Source of the DNA: Enoplolaimus lenunculus
Taxonomy: Eukaryota > Nematoda > Enoplea > Enoplida > Thoracostomopsidae
DNA length: 64,000 nucleotides
Direction: 5' to 3'
Assembly (NCBI GenBank): GCA_030248215.1
Contig: JASANG010001865.1
Span: 62,001-126,000 of the forward strand
Both the position numbers and the translations under genes were made by a program. Each line of letters begins with the position of its first letter. The stretch's first letter is position 1. Below the pieces are notes generated by a model that ran no database searches, was not told the origin of the DNA, and saw only the letters and a list, made by a program, of their open reading frames with translations. This document shows, piece after piece, positions 1 through 12,447 of this stretch.

Positions 1-3000
1 AATTTTATGACAGACAGTTCCATTCGACCGGCGTAAAAGAGATTATATTTCACTGGAATTTGTTTATTTATCGGTGAGGAGGTAACTTTTACGCTAATGT
101 TTATGGCTTATTTGTCAGGCACGGCGTTTTAACTTTATTCAAGAAGAATGATTTTGTTTGGTTTTCACCCTGGAATTAGAACGATGGTATAAATTCGTAT
201 ATGCGTTGATTTTTTTAAAAATTGTTCCCAATGGTTTAAGGTTTAATAGATTTGTCTTTTAAGTCTCTTGTACGCTTTCGTTCACTAGTTTAAAACCTAA
301 ACCTAAGCCTAGCTTACATCTAGCGTAGTCAAACCTACGTTTAAAGCTGAAACCTCTGCCAAAACGTAAATCTAAGTCTAATCCTGAATTATACCAAAAT
401 GTAAAAATTTTGAAAGCTGTAAGCCATGGGGTTAAACTGCTAACAAACCGAATACTTTTCAGCCTAATTTGGAAGAACATAGGCAAAATTTACACACATG
501 GTTAATTTATCTTTTGTTTTAGGTATATTTTGCATCCATTTTACTTTTGACATAAACTGTTTATTTTTAAATATCCAGCCGAAGATAAGTTCGATCAAAA
601 TTTTGACGCAGTAGATGCGAGTTTACTGAGTTTAATACAGGCATGTTACTAATTTTTTCTTAGATTTCTTAATTATCTAGTATATTTTATGTTTATTACT
701 TATAACTTTTGTTTACACTTTCAATATTTCGAGCAACACTCGACAATAATAATCAACGACTAAACACCGCAGATGGCGTCATTGCGTATGTAAGTTTGGT
801 ACATAAATGCATTGCAGGATGTGACCGATATTTAAAATATACAAATGGGCAAGGCCTGCGTCCACACAATTACACCCCATCCCTGGAGCCGTGTTTCCAA
901 GTCGACCCACCTGACCCCATGGACTCTCAAGAAAAAACTTCCAAATCAGCCCCTGTAAAAAATACCTGTACATAAAAAATGATAGCTTGCGGTCAATGAG
1001 AACAAAACTGGGCAAATGAAAAAATTAAAACAGTCAATTTTCCGAAAAAATTCAGCTTTACCTATGAGTTAAAATACTGAAAAAACTATCGCCTGACTTT
1101 TTTCCATTTATCATTGAAGTAAATTTTATTCCTAATTATAAATTTTTTCCGGACGTCTTCTATATTTCTATAAAAATTTGGGAAAACGAAATGACATTAC
1201 TATTATATTTCAATTGTAGTGCTAAAATATAATAGTTCTTTTATTATCATTTATAGCTCCGTTTCAGTCCTAAACTTCAACCAATAAACGCTTATAAAGT
1301 AGGTAAAAGTATTTATTAAGCACATTGCATTTTGTTAAAAATTCGTTTTGAGCCGATAATAGTTGTTCTCCGCCTTTAAAGAACCCTTCTTCAACATTTT
1401 TGAACGTCAGTGAAAATGGTAAATTCAAACATTCTGAGATATGAAACTCAAGTAAACTCTCAGCGTAGAGTCTAAACGTAATTCAATCTTGAACCTACGG
1501 TTTGCCATGTCCTTGTTGGTGAACGTCACAAAGCAGTATTTTCTTTTGTTTCAAAGCAGAATATGGCGTATTCTGTTTGCAATTTGTTGCCGTTTTTAAA
1601 CAACAAGCGTTGTATTAACTTCCAAAATCGGATAAAACTTTTGCGCTTTATCCAGTGCTTTAATACCCTCGTGTTTTGGTGTATGACTGATGAACATTTT
1701 ACGTACAAATTCGCTAAGATGAAACCGTCATTTTTATTTGAAACAGTTGCTTTTATTTCAATTAGTTGTTTTTCTCGTGTTATTCTTTAAAAAGGAGCTT
1801 ACTGAAAAGCTCGGAAGCAAGGCGATGTTTTGAAACAACACTGCAAAAAATGGTGAGTTAAACTAAATCTCTCCGAAATAGGCTCTACGGGACTACGCAA
1901 ACTGAGTCAAATTCGACTTTGCCAGAGTCAAACGTGCAGAGTCGAATTTTAAAAAAATACGAACACATTATTCCGATAAATATCAAACTAAAAACTGAAG
2001 TTTTAACGATTGCAGGTTTGTCGTTCTACAACCATAATAATTTCCGCGTTCTAAAAAAATGTATTCATTTGTTTTGGTTCAATGGAATAGCGTTTATGCT
2101 ACACTGATAATGGCGCTTCACAAATCATTTTGAAAGCGGTTCGAAAACCGTTTTTGGAACATGGATTTTGTCTAAATTAGTGTTTTAATTTGACACCATG
2201 GGCTGAACCTGCCTGTTCCCCTTTATCTGTGGGGCCCCCCGACAGCATAGCAGAAGTCAAGTGTTTTATCGCTCGCTGAAACTACTTAGATTTTTACTGT
2301 CCCGGTAAAAAATTTTGGCTTGTATCTGCATTAATTAGAGTGTTTGGAATTGATTATTGCAGTATTTTACATTATTTTAGACTATCGCAAGTACATGAAT
2401 CATCTGAAACTGATGAACTGATAACACACATCTTTACATAAATGTTGACCATCAAATTTGCCACGAAAGTTTGAATACAACCACTGCGATGATTGTAAGA
2501 AAATAATAGACCTCCTAAAGCATTGCTAAAGAAAATTATAGGGATCCAGATAAGAGGGAGGAGACTGATATTTGTTTAGCCACTCCAAAGTACACCCCCC
2601 TTTTATTTGGTTACGAATTGTTATTTATTTTAAACCCGAGTTCCGTCTCACTTCGGTATTTGGACCTAATACCCATGTTTTATGTCATTCCATCTTTTGA
2701 GCAGAACTGACCACCCGTAGCATTTTTGTTGGTTCTTCGCTCGCGAGTTTTGGGGCCCCCTACTTGGAATTTGGAGAGAACCCTCACCCTTGACTGCGCC
2801 GGCTCTGCTGTTAATTCATTTCTGGATTATTCAGAAAAATTTATGTGGGTTGTTACTTGGTTCTGGAGTCATTTATGCACTACAATTAGGGATAATTGAA
2901 ATTTATTGATTCAAACTAGGGTTTGGCGACTCTATCCGCTTACGGACTCCTATTAGGGATACGAGCTTCTATTAATTAAGACTCAAAATGGGGACCCCTC

Positions 3001-3438
3001 TTATTACCCCTCTTATTCCGGTCACTAAAGCATATACATATATATTTATATAAATATATAAAGTTTGCTGAAGCATGTTGAAGTAACTCAGTTCAGAGCC
3101 TGTTCTGATTTATATTCTACATTTCTTTTTACCTCATACCATACCAAGTGGATTTATTTTTTCTATATTTAATTCAACTGTTCAAAGTGTTCGGTTGAAA
3201 AATATGATCCTAAAACTGCGTTACTAAAAACTGCTGTGTTCAATTCTGTTATGGCACCAAATACAGGGAGTCAAAGGGGCACTGCCTACTACTTACGTAT
3301 CCAAGTTCCAGCCAACGTTGAAATAACGCTAAATTTAAAAAATTTTCAATTCCATCTCTATAAAACTTTTCGCACCTTCTGGACATATTTTCTGTTGCAC
3401 GACTATGGGTATTCTGCATACAGTTATGTGCATTTCAG
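1..3438. other. Upstream region of gene A, no firm gene
   Basis: AT-rich sequence with many short unconvincing frames. A degenerate cluster of CCTAAG/CCTAAA-like words lies at about 296-375. A partial copy of the CACTGCAAAAAA hairpin MITE is at about 1840-1935, matching the complete one at 15167-15366. A dispersed repeat containing a TTAGGGATA-type word lies at about 2555-3030 and is related to 13274-13705. One small possible exon is listed separately at 579-641. No promoter could be identified. Confidence 0.5.
579..641 (+). CDS. Possible small exon upstream of gene A
   Basis: After a splice-acceptor-like ATATCCAG the sequence is open in one frame and reads AEDKFDQNFDAVDASLLSLIQ-like residues, more protein-like than its surroundings. 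The end would be CAG followed by GCATGT, that is, a GC rather than GT donor, or the exon may be false. If real, it ends in phase 0, which matches the phase of the exon starting at 3439. No other support. Confidence 0.2.
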
Positions 3439-4958
3439 CTTGGAACTCCATCGCGAGCAGTCTGCGTTGGTGTTCGTTCAGCAGAGCGAACGAGCAGTGG
3501 CATTGAAGACCAATGTAACCGCACAAGTGCCAAACTTCCAGACATTGTTTTGCCATTTTGTGCGCAAGAAGATGAATTGTTGGCTGAAATTTCACGTCAA
3601 CTTGATCACAATGCAATACAGTGGACAAAACGCCTAAGCGAAGTGAGCAAATCACAAACAACCGACACCCCAAAAGTGTTGCAAACATCGTATAGGGACA
3701 GCTACGCCAGCAATGTACGCGACATATCACAACATTCGTACAGTAGTAGCTGTTCTTCCCAGAAAATACCAACAACAGCAGCAACAACGACAACAGTTCT
3801 AAACGTGGTGTGCAACTTATTTCAAAAGCTAAACAATTCACGTCGTGAAAACCATGCACTGCGCATTAAAGTAGCAAAGTTCGAAACACAGTCAAGAAAC
3901 AGTGCTACTGACCAAAGTGTGCAAACAGATAGTGAAAAGTATGAGAAAATACAGACGAATCAAGACAAGTTACTCTCGCAAAAGCGCAATATTGGAACAA
4001 TTGTGGAACAAGAAACGTGCTGCCAAAAACGTAATGAAGATGTTAGCACTCGTCAAAGACTCGACAGAATTTATGCGAAAATTGCAGCGTTAAATAAACA
4101 ACACGAAGAACTACAAGAACGTCGTTTGAATCGAGAAACAACCATCACTGAACCACTAAATGAGAATTTGAACGGTTTGAAGCAAATCCAACGTGCGGCC
4201 AAAGTTTCGAGCGATATGCCTAATTTAATTAAAAACTTAACTGGGCACCAGACAGGTAATGGTCCTGAAACAAGCGACAATATGACCAAAACTCTCAATA
4301 GCTCTTCTACAACAGATTTGGCATCAGAATTTGCAAAACGATATTTCTTTTCAGAAACGACTGCGCAAAAACAGAAGTGCCTATCGGAACTGGATTGTAC
4401 CTCTGAGAAAAATTTTGCGAACAAAAGTAATGCAAATTTTTCCGAACAGGCACATGGAAGTTTTCATTCTGAATTATATGATAGAATAGACTCAAAATTT
4501 AATATATCGGACTTGAACCAACAAAAAAATGGTTTAAACAGTTTGTTTTGTTCGCAGAATTCGCTTAAAGATCAATACTCTGCGCCAGAAAGATTAAAAT
4601 TATTATCAACAAACGATGATGAAACAAGCAGCGGAAGAGTGCGAACATGGATAGCTGAAGTGGAAATAATTTCACCGGAACATTCAGTTATGAGTGACTC
4701 TTCGATAATGATACAAAGCTTTAACAGTAAACTGTCATCATTGGGTGGAGATAGCGAAATTATTGAAAGCCAATCAAATTGTTCAATGCTACAATATAAC
4801 AACTCGTTCAACGATACAGACGAAAAAGTCGTTGTGAGTTCAATTACTACTTCAAAACCAGAAAAAATATTATCAACGTTAGGGAACATCAGAAAATCCG
4901 AGTCTGACTCTGCATTTCTACGAATTTTGGACGCATGCGATACAAAAGATAACAGCAG
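3439..4958 (+). CDS. Gene A, large 5' exon: Ser/Asn-rich coiled-coil protein
   Basis: The frame is open for about 506 codons from the acceptor TGCATTTCAG and ends at donor AG|GTACGA in phase 2. It begins LGTPSRAVCVGVRS and passes through QEDELLAEISRQLD. Two stretches look like coiled coil: around KLNNSRRENHALRIK (about residue 135) and around RIYAKIAALNKQHEELQERR (about residue 215). The rest is low-complexity, rich in Ser, Asn, Thr, Gln and Glu, and probably disordered. The leftover AG joins the T that opens the 8104 exon to give Ser, so the frames agree. The true start codon lies upstream and was not found. The family is not recognised; the composition suggests a cytoskeletal scaffold, which is a guess. 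Confidence 0.7.
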
Positions 4959-5610
4959 GTACGAATTTTATCTTATCTTTAGGGATTGATCATTAAGCCT
5001 AGACTACACCTAAACTTGAACCCATCTTAATATTGTGCGACAACAGTGAGGGTGGATCAAAAAATTTGCAGTGTGTGAGTATAATTTTGTTTCAAAATTT
5101 AGTATTTTTAAATTGTGTCTAGAAAATATTTCGGTACAAATTCCGACGAACGCTACATTTTTGACAATTGTATTTTGTCCTGCCACATTTTTTGCAAAAA
5201 TTTGGCTAGAAAAAAACATTGCGAATGCCACATGAACAATTTGCATTGCATAACCTTTAACACGGCATTGCTAGGAGATGATACATCTCTTGATATGAAA
5301 CAACTATGAATTTTTTATTTGTTAAGCATCCGATGATACAGAATATTAAAATGCAAATGTATGCTGTAATTACTCGGTCCATATGAGATAAAAAGTAAAC
5401 GCCGTCTCCTCGTTTTGTTAAAGGGTTCTTTGCTATTGCCATACTTTGCTCCGCTGTGGGCTTCACCTTCGACTTCGGCTCTGGCAAATTTTGTTGACCT
5501 CCTGTTTCGGCTTCGGTGTTTACATCCAGTTGCATCATGAACTGTGTCAAATGTGGCAGTTGGAAATTTGTTACATTGCATGAATGTTATGACTTAGATG
5601 ACCTATTCCT

Positions 5611-5871
5611 ATTATTTATCACTCGAAAAACATCGCTCATCTCAAGGCACACAATAGATGTCCGGATAACCTACTGAGCCATTTATTCATTACACATATG
5701 CCATTCCATACTGTGCGGCGGGCGAGTTTACAAAAGTTTAAACGGAAAAACCCGGTCGAAGTTTGTTTTGTCTTGGGTGCGCAACGCCTGTGGTGCTCTG
5801 TCTCTGGTCGCCAATTTATCCAAATCGTAGCAAATAATGACGTCAAAACGTCTATTATGAGTAATCAATAA
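5611..5871 (+). CDS. Unassigned open stretch, possible exon or gene remnant
   Basis: One + frame is open for about 87 codons and contains HLKAHNRCPDNLLSH, FKRKNPVEVCFVLGAQ and SGRQFIQIVANND, which look protein-like. In a different frame just upstream (about 5535-5600) is CVKCGSWKFVTLHEC, a possible Cys/His metal-binding pattern. The two are not in one frame, so this may be a decayed gene, two exons, or chance. It lies in the long first intron of gene A. No family recognised. Confidence 0.2.
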   Translation: MIYHSKNIAHLKAHNRCPDNLLSHLFITHMPFHTVRRASLQKFKRKNPVEVCFVLGAQRLWCSVSGRQFIQIVANNDVKTSIMSNQ

Positions 5872-7224
5872 AAGCTTCATTTCTGGTGTTAGTTAATTTT
5901 AGCATCATATGCAAAGGACAATCAATCAAACTTGATACCTCTGAAACGAACTTTTAAAAAATTTATTCTAGAGTCAAAATTCTGACACCATTTTGATTTA
6001 AAGCGAAATGCTACCAAGTTTTTATAAAATTTGAAATGCATCATTTTAGTTTTTATATTTTTTTGACAATTTTGTTCGCTCCAATGGCTATTCCATGGAG
6101 GATAACGATGTATTCCCATACCGGCTCTGCCGTGTTGATAATTCTGCGATGCAAATGGTTCATTTAAAATTCACAATGTGTTTTCTAGTTAAATCGGTGA
6201 AAAATACCGCAAGGTTACAAGAAAAACTGAAACAATTAGCGCCTTCGGCGCATTTAATCGTAAAGTATTGTAACTTTTGTTAAAAATAAATTTTAAAACT
6301 TTAAAATTTCTAAACACAAAAATTATCCTCCCTCGTCGGAAAATGTTCGATCCGTTACTGGTTTTCCCCGCTGTAATCATTGAACCTCGAACAAAAATCA
6401 GGATAAACGCCAGCCATGTTTACAAACATTTCTTTGTCCACCGTATCACTCGGCACAACGGCACCAGCAAGATTGGGCTCATCAGCACCAATAAGAGTTT
6501 GTACATTTTTGACTCCTGAAATGATATATATGCATATGTTGTTCCAGATTTTGTTAAATATCACTCCAAAAGTGTGTATTTTTACCTCATTACATCATTT
6601 TCATTTCGTTTTGTTGATAATTGAATGCCAGCTATTAATTATTCTGTTACATTAGCGCTTTTTGGTTTTTGGATCAAAGAGTTTGGTGGCCAAACTCGTT
6701 CTGTGTCGGGAAACAAGGTTCAATATTTTTGGTATATAAAAGTTAATACGTTTGCTTCGGCCGTGTATGTGTATATTGAACTGATTTGAAATTTTAAAAC
6801 TTATATACAAATTTTTAACAAATTGGTTCAATAAGTATCAGTGAGGATCGTCATTAAACAAAATTTTGTAACTCTTACACGTTGAGTTTTTGCCCGTCCT
6901 CAGATGTGGTCATAGGCGCTCAGCGCCTCCAAAAATAATTTGGCTCTTGTTAGAAACAGTTAGCTCAGTTGGGTTTGGTTGAGTTTTGAAGACATTGATT
7001 TTTTAGATTGAATCACTTTTATCTTGTTAATTAGGTATGTATTACAACTACTGAAGGTATATTTATATCATACGCATTCAACTTTGGTTTCCCACCCTGC
7101 GCCAAAGTTAACGCTAATTAAATCTGTACTTATGAAAATGTTTCTATAGGTTTCGCTAGCTCGAAAACGTATAGGTATCGTATGGGTTTAGGTCACGGGC
7201 GGTGATATAAGAACCTAAGCAAGG

Positions 7225-7870
7225 GAGCGCGCATAGCCGATTTTTTGAATTTTTGCTGATCTCCCCAGTCAACATTTGCTCAAAGACGGTTGCATTTTAA
7301 AAATTTTGCATATTTGAACTTCTCATTACATCTTCTGGCCAAATTTGAATTTTTAAAACTTTGATTTTTTTAAAGTTCATAGTGTCCGCGTTGAGACCCA
7401 AAAATTTTTTCGTTAAAAAGCTAGACAAATTATATACCATTCGATCACTAGCGAATAGAGGTGAGAAGGCAGGCGCACGCCCCGTCAGAATATTTTTGTC
7501 ATAAAATGGTAAAGTCCCTACCTTACAATTTTTGCGGTTATAATATTTGCCGCACCGCCCCAAATCAGTGAATTGACCACAACTCGTTAGCCAGAAGTTT
7601 TATTGCGCGGAGAATTTAACACAGTTGGCCTCAGCTCTACAAGCTGCATTGCATTGGTATGTATACTAATTTGTCTAACTTTTTAACAAAAAATGGGTTC
7701 CAAGGGGGAACTTTAAAAATAAAACAGCAAATTTTTTAAAATTCAAATTTTGTCGCGGAAAGACCAGGGAACGTTTTATGAGAAGCTCAAATATGTAGCA
7801 ATTTTCCAAATCCAACCATTTTCGGCAAACGCCGGATGGTGGGCATATCCGAAAAGACCATGTGTAGTTA
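7225..7870. repeat. Foldback element with long imperfect inverted arms
   Basis: The left arm (about 7225-7440) and right arm (about 7665-7870) are imperfect inverted copies of each other. Both contain, in opposite orientation, a CATATTTGA-CTTCTCAT-like block, a run of AAATTTGAATTTT and an AGACAAATTA block. A related single arm is found at about 29690-29890, so this is a dispersed family. The middle has no coding capacity. It is probably a non-autonomous DNA element. Confidence 0.55.
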
Positions 7871-8103
7871 GCTTACTTTTTCCACAGGGGTAAGTTTGAA
7901 AACCAATTGTTTAACGCTGAGGCTGCCATACCATAAAACTTGCTCAGTTAATATACACGAAGCGCAATTTTTTTAACGTTTTTCGTAAAAATAATGAAAA
8001 GTTACAAATTAGGCAGAAAAATTTCGATCGTCCCGCCCCCTATCACCGCCTTTGGTTTAGGGTGTTTTTGGTTTTATTTAAAAAATAGTGTGTATAGTTT
8101 TAG

Positions 8104-8311
8104 TGCCACACAGTATACGGCAGGTGCGACTGTGCCACCAGTTGTTGTCATTTCTGGTCCAACAGAACCGAAACCTGCAAATATTTCATCGTCTTGTAAC
8201 AAGCGAAACCATTATATAAGCAGCTCATTGGATTCAAAAACCGTTGTTGGAGCGAAACAATATCGTAAGCGTTGCAATAATAATAAATGTTCAAAGCCTA
8301 AACACACTAAG
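8104..8311 (+). CDS. Gene A, exon (Ser/Lys/Asn-rich)
   Basis: The acceptor GTTTTAG is followed by T GCC ACA. The leading T completes the codon left by the 3439-4958 exon. It reads SATQYTAGATVPPVVVISG and continues into a Lys/Asn/Cys-rich basic segment. Two donors are possible: AAG|GTAAAA after 8311 (phase 0) or ATC|GTAAGC after 8264 (phase 1). The second fits the phase of the next candidate exon at 8403. No domain seen. Confidence 0.5.
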
Positions 8312-8402
8312 GTAAAAACGAAAAAACGCAGAAACATTGTGAATTATAACTGTTTGTAAAGAAAACGCGACATCCCTGGAAACACCTGTTAAGTTTCATC
8401 AG

Positions 8403-8523
8403 GGTATTTTGCTGCAAAAAATCCACTGACTCATGTTTATAAGTCTAGTGGAATTTACTCAAACCGTAGCTGTTCACCATCTCATACGTTAAACAAAATT
8501 AATCAGTCAACCAAATACATATT
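8403..8523 (+). CDS. Gene A, short candidate exon
   Basis: Starts after TTTCATCAG and reads GYFAAKNPLTHVYKSS then SNRSCSPSHTLNKINQSTKY, a Ser/Asn-rich composition like the neighbouring exons. The end is uncertain: ATT|GTAGGA at 8523 is phase 2, whereas the next exon at 8905 needs phase 1, which ACC|GTAGCT inside the exon would give. Treat the boundaries as provisional. Confidence 0.35.
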
Positions 8524-8904
8524 GTAGGACCATTTCAGTGGTAGCAAAACAGAAATTTTCTACTTTGTGATCAAAAAATAGCCATTATTTCACTATGAAA
8601 GGCATAGCCACATGCGAAAGATTTCTGCAATCGAGCGTAGCAAGTGAGAAAACTTTTGTGGACACTGAGATCTACCATGTTGTTATTATGTATAGTGTCT
8701 ACCAACTTAATACCTTCTTTGACGTCTCGCCAAAAATTTCGAAAACGGATGTATAGAATTCTCTTTTCTCCGTTTGTATAAAAGCCCCTTACTTGTGGCA
8801 TATGCAGTGTAAACGCCTGATTCCGAACATTTTTAACGAAAACTATGCATGGAAGTCCAGAAGCACCTGTTGTACTGTTAACATTTAAGGACGTTATTTG
8901 CAAG

Positions 8905-10352
8905 TGCCATCTCCAGTTCGGTCACCTGGTAAACAAAAACCAATAATTGACAGCGTGTGCCATTCTCCAACACCAAAGTCGGAACAAATCCAACAAAATA
9001 AACTTCCGTGTCGCCAGCGAGATAGTGACACGATGCATCAAGGAACAAAACATCCTACGTTTTCTAGAAACCTACCATCTTCGCAACACAATTTACAAAA
9101 CCAATCAATTTTTACTGAAATTTATTTACCTGTTTCTGCTGAGCTTTTCAACGAACCCGTCGCATCGGAGTCTCTAATTCACAACAGTTCACCACACCTT
9201 AAAGTCGACCAGACAGGCCAGCAAAAAGTAAACATCAATGTTTCTCTCAACCAATGCCTATCGCCAACTACACCGTCGTCCGGCTTTTTTTCATCAGCTC
9301 AAAGTTCAACTACAGGAACTGCAGTTGAAAATACGCCTGATACTAGAACGTCGGGATTTTGGAGTAAATTCAACTTTGCGTCGAATCGAAAGTCGCTTAA
9401 AGGACCGCTCGCTACTTGGACTCCAGTGTTGTCGCGGCGTGGTTTGACGTCTCCAACGGCGCAAAAAACCACTAAACCTTCTAAGTTTAGTTTGTCCCAC
9501 TTGGAGCAGTTAAACGACGAGCCAATACGATACAATGACTCCGGCGCAATTTGCCGCAAAGAATTTGATCACATATCGAATTCTACGTATTCTGAAATTA
9601 GCACAGCCGGATATGATGACTACGCAGCATTAAATAGCAACCAAAGTGCGTGGATCAATCAACCGGAACACAATTCTGAATATCCGTACCGGAAAACAAT
9701 TCAAAGAAACCGGAACTGCAACAGTCAAACAATTATCGATCAAAACGCGTTACCGAAGTTGCAAGATTTACAAGTAATGCGATCCGAAAAACTGACAGTA
9801 AACTGCCTGGACAACCATAAAAATGTTACAACAACTATTGTGCCTCTTCCACTCAGCGAACGTCGTGGGGTTCAAATACCTGAAATATCCGGAATCAAGA
9901 GATATGTCCACCAGGAAAACAGTAGAATTGGCAGTGACTTAACTGCCCGTAACAATTTTGTAGCAAAAAGTCGACCGGATGACGATTCCGATTACGATAA
10001 ACTGGAAAACATTCGGAAAATTCCTAACACCAAAGCAGGTGTTGTCGATGAAAATCAAAATTCGTTTTCAGAGCCACATTTTTGCAAACGTAATGACGAA
10101 TCTGATCAATTGATTCAATTCAGTCGCATTGGCGAAACGGAAACGGATAAGCGGCAGCAGTTTCCAACGTTTTCTGATCAATTGACTCAATTCAGTCGCA
10201 TTGGCGAAACGGAAACGGATAAGCGGCACCAGTTTCCAATGTTTTCCAATGTTCAAAACAAGCGTCTCAAAATACGACCAAAAACGGCGATTAAACGAGG
10301 TATGGAATTGTTGAGTCCAACCCGCCTTCGCAAACGATTGACAAGCGAAAAG
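8905..10352 (+). CDS. Gene A, large exon with duplicated 24-residue unit
   Basis: About 480 codons are open from an acceptor at TTTGCAAG to an excellent donor, AAAAG|GTATGT. The product is Ser/Thr/Asn/Pro-rich and starts VPSPVRSPGKQKP. Near the end (10104-10175 and 10176-10247) a 72-bp unit is repeated in tandem without breaking the frame, giving two 24-residue copies that contain QFSRIGETETDKR and differ at four residues. The last part is basic (IRPKTAIKRGMELLSPTRL). It ends in phase 0, while the next candidate exon needs phase 2, so a small exon may be missing between them. Family not recognised. Confidence 0.7.
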
Positions 10353-10373
10353 GTATGTTTACAGAAAAACTTT

Positions 10374-10466
10374 ATATAATATATATAATATATATAAATA
10401 TATACATATATATTTATATATAAATACATATATATGTATATATATATTATATATACATATATATAC
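10374..10466. repeat. (TA)n-rich microsatellite
   Basis: Almost pure TATATA/TATATATT sequence of about 90 bp just inside the intron after the donor at 10353. It creates a false Tyr/Ile-repeat frame on the - strand. Confidence 0.9.
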
Positions 10467-10813
10467 TCACGGGCAGATCCAGGCGGGATTCCGACCTTGG
10501 GGCGCATTCTCGTAATAGCCATAGAAAACGCTTAGGCAAAGGCTCCGGCTTAATTTAATATGATTAAGAAAGCCTTAAACCTAAATATACCTAATGCCTA
10601 AGAAACACCTAAGCCTTGTTGGGAGTGCACAAGAGCCCGTTCTAAACAGATGTGACCCCGTAAAAAAGTTGTAACCCCATTTGTAATTCATGTTAAATCG
10701 ACGTTTTGAATTTGTTTACCCTTTGTAATACGTTGAACTGACTACCGACGTCTGTATTTTAAGACACGATCAAACTCATGGTGCACTGAAATCGATCATG
10801 AAACGTTATACAG

Positions 10814-11071
10814 CAATTCTCGTAGGGATCATTTTTCGCCACAAGATCCACAATACGTACATCCTTTATCGTTTATTCCACAAACAACAGAACGTGGTTC
10901 GAAGCAAAGAACCGGCAAAACCTCTTTAATGCACCGCTTAAATAAACGTTTACCATTATCATATGATAGCTTGCATATGACAGCTTCGTCACTTGCATCA
11001 AGCGTTACTTCACAAGACGGCAACTGTATGTTTAGATATTCGTGTGATACTGTCGATACAAATAGTTGCAA
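10814..11071 (+). CDS. Gene A, exon
   Basis: Acceptor TTATACAG|C and donor TGCAA|GTAAGT bound 258 bp that are open in one frame (NSRRDHFSPQDPQYVHPLSF... to ...SCDTVDTNSC). It opens with one leading base and ends two bases into a codon. The AA at its end plus the C that begins the 12153 exon make Asn, so the join to that exon is in phase. Composition matches the other gene A exons. Confidence 0.6.
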
Positions 11072-11130
11072 GTAAGTGTGGTTTGTTATAAAGTGAAGTA
11101 AAAACTTGGAAGTTTGAGGAATGTATAGAA

Positions 11131-11289
11131 CAGGCCGTAACAGTATTACAAGCATATTCCTAAGCGAAGCCTAAGCCTAAGCCTAAGCCTAAGCGTAAGA
11201 ATACGCTTATACCTAAAGCCTTAGGAAAACAATTTTCTAAAGCTTAAGATTTACTCTATTGCAGTCACAGAGAGACACGTTCCGCGCTG
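11131..11289. mobile_element. Short TIR element with internal TTAGGC-like repeats, copy 1
   Basis: Begins CAGGCCGTAACAGTATTA and ends TTCCGCGCTG, matching the ends of the better preserved copy at 20306-20467. Inside is GCCTAA repeated four times (TTAGGC on the other strand), then degenerate units, then a shared block ending ACGTTCCG. It is not a telomere. It is a small interspersed element that carries a telomere-like minisatellite. Confidence 0.6.
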
Positions 11290-11599
11290 ATCTTTTGGCC
11301 GAAGATTGCATAAACAAACATTGAACATCAAGCTTGGCTTGAGAGCGCAAGAGGACCAAGGTTCGTATCCCGGTGTAGTCATTAACTTTGGGCAAAACTT
11401 CAAACAGGGATCGTGCAAACCGTTAGTACCAACAGCGTTTTGCTACGATATTTGACAGCCAGTTTTTTCCACAGGATGTCAGGGAGTAGAAAAAATTGCG
11501 CATTCGGCGCAAAACTACAATTAAGCAATTAAGATAAAATTGACAAAGTTTACTTAACTTAATGGTTTTATTTCCGTTCAACAACAAGTATCCTCCCCG

Positions 11600-12050
11600 A
11601 TGGTTGCAATACTTGCTGCTACGCCATAGGTGCAGCTGGGTAAAGATTTTTATACCCGCGCTGCACTTTATCTGCAGAAATTTTAGTTTTTTACCCGCAA
11701 GTATACCCGCGCACAATTTCTTTACCCATTACTCGCCTTTACCCGCGCAAAATTCACACACCGTTACCCGCTTTTACCTGCCTTTAATATTTTTTCTTCT
11801 GCGTTCAATACAAGTGGGCAATACGGTAAAAACAATTTGAAAACTCAAGTTTTTCCACAATATCTGGTTTCAAGTTTTTTTATGAAAATTTTAGGCGGAA
11901 ATCTCGCAAATTTTTACCCGCGCTATGAAACTCTTTACCCGCGGTTTGCAATTCTTTACCAGCGGGTATACCCGCGTCAAAATTGTCTTACCCGCTCCGC
12001 GTTTATCCGCATGAACCTTCGGGTAGCGTACAGCTTTTTGCCACGCTAGT
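11600..12050. repeat. Degenerate ACCCGC-rich repeat
   Basis: The words TTTACCCGC, TATACCCGCG and ACCCGCTTT recur more than ten times over about 450 bp at irregular spacing. Possible outer ends are near GGTGCAGCTGGGTAAA and CGGGTAGCGTACAGC. It may be the remnant of a DNA element rich in this subterminal motif. No coding content. Confidence 0.45.
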
Positions 12051-12152
12051 GATTTTTCGAAAACGATTTATTTGCAAGCACTGGCACTCTATTAATCTAT
12101 TAAATTAAGTATAATGGACGTTTCAGCTTGATTAATATTGATTATATTTTAG

Positions 12153-12447
12153 CACTGAAATGTTGCGGCACGTCGTTGTTTTGCAACAACGAAACAATCG
12201 GTTGATTCGTGAATTACAATCGCGGACTAACGAACATGACCGTATCAGCTCACAACTTGCGTCTATGGAACGTCAAGTACGGGCCCTCCAAAATCGCTAT
12301 CGTTTAGATTCTAATGTCGATTCGCTTTGGGGAATTGTTAACAATGCTTCTTTTGCACCGGCATCACAAGTTAAAGACCTTGAAGCACGGCTGACTACGT
12401 TAAACTACGCATTTAGCGCAATGAAGAGCCAGAATTACAAGCAAGAG
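12153..12447 (+). CDS. Gene A, coiled-coil exon
   Basis: Acceptor ATTATATTTTAG|C, donor CAAGAG|GTTAGC. The translation is a clear coiled coil: LRHVVVLQQRNNRLIRELQ, then RISSQLASMERQVRALQNRY, a short break (SLWGIVNNASFAPASQ) and a second helix VKDLEARLTTLNYAFSAM. It starts in the phase left by the 10814-11071 exon and ends in phase 0. Possible role: dimerisation or partner binding in a scaffold protein (inference). The downstream open frame to about 12594 is taken to be intron. Confidence 0.65.

Larger units (their letters stand above)
4959..8103. other. Long intron of gene A
   Basis: No exon is firmly supported. An open stretch at 5611-5871 is listed separately. A foldback element lies at about 7225-7870. 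The rest is AT-rich and without recognisable coding content. Confidence 0.4.

Noticed and set aside
5257-5581. - strand frame (QLDVNTEAETGGQQN-like) as a gene
   Set aside because: It looks partly protein-like, but there are no splice sites or neighbours in phase, and a + strand candidate overlaps it; neither can be decided here.
11165-11197. Interstitial telomere or chromosome-fusion site
   Set aside because: Only about four perfect units, and the same flanks recur at 20306-20467, so it is part of a mobile element.
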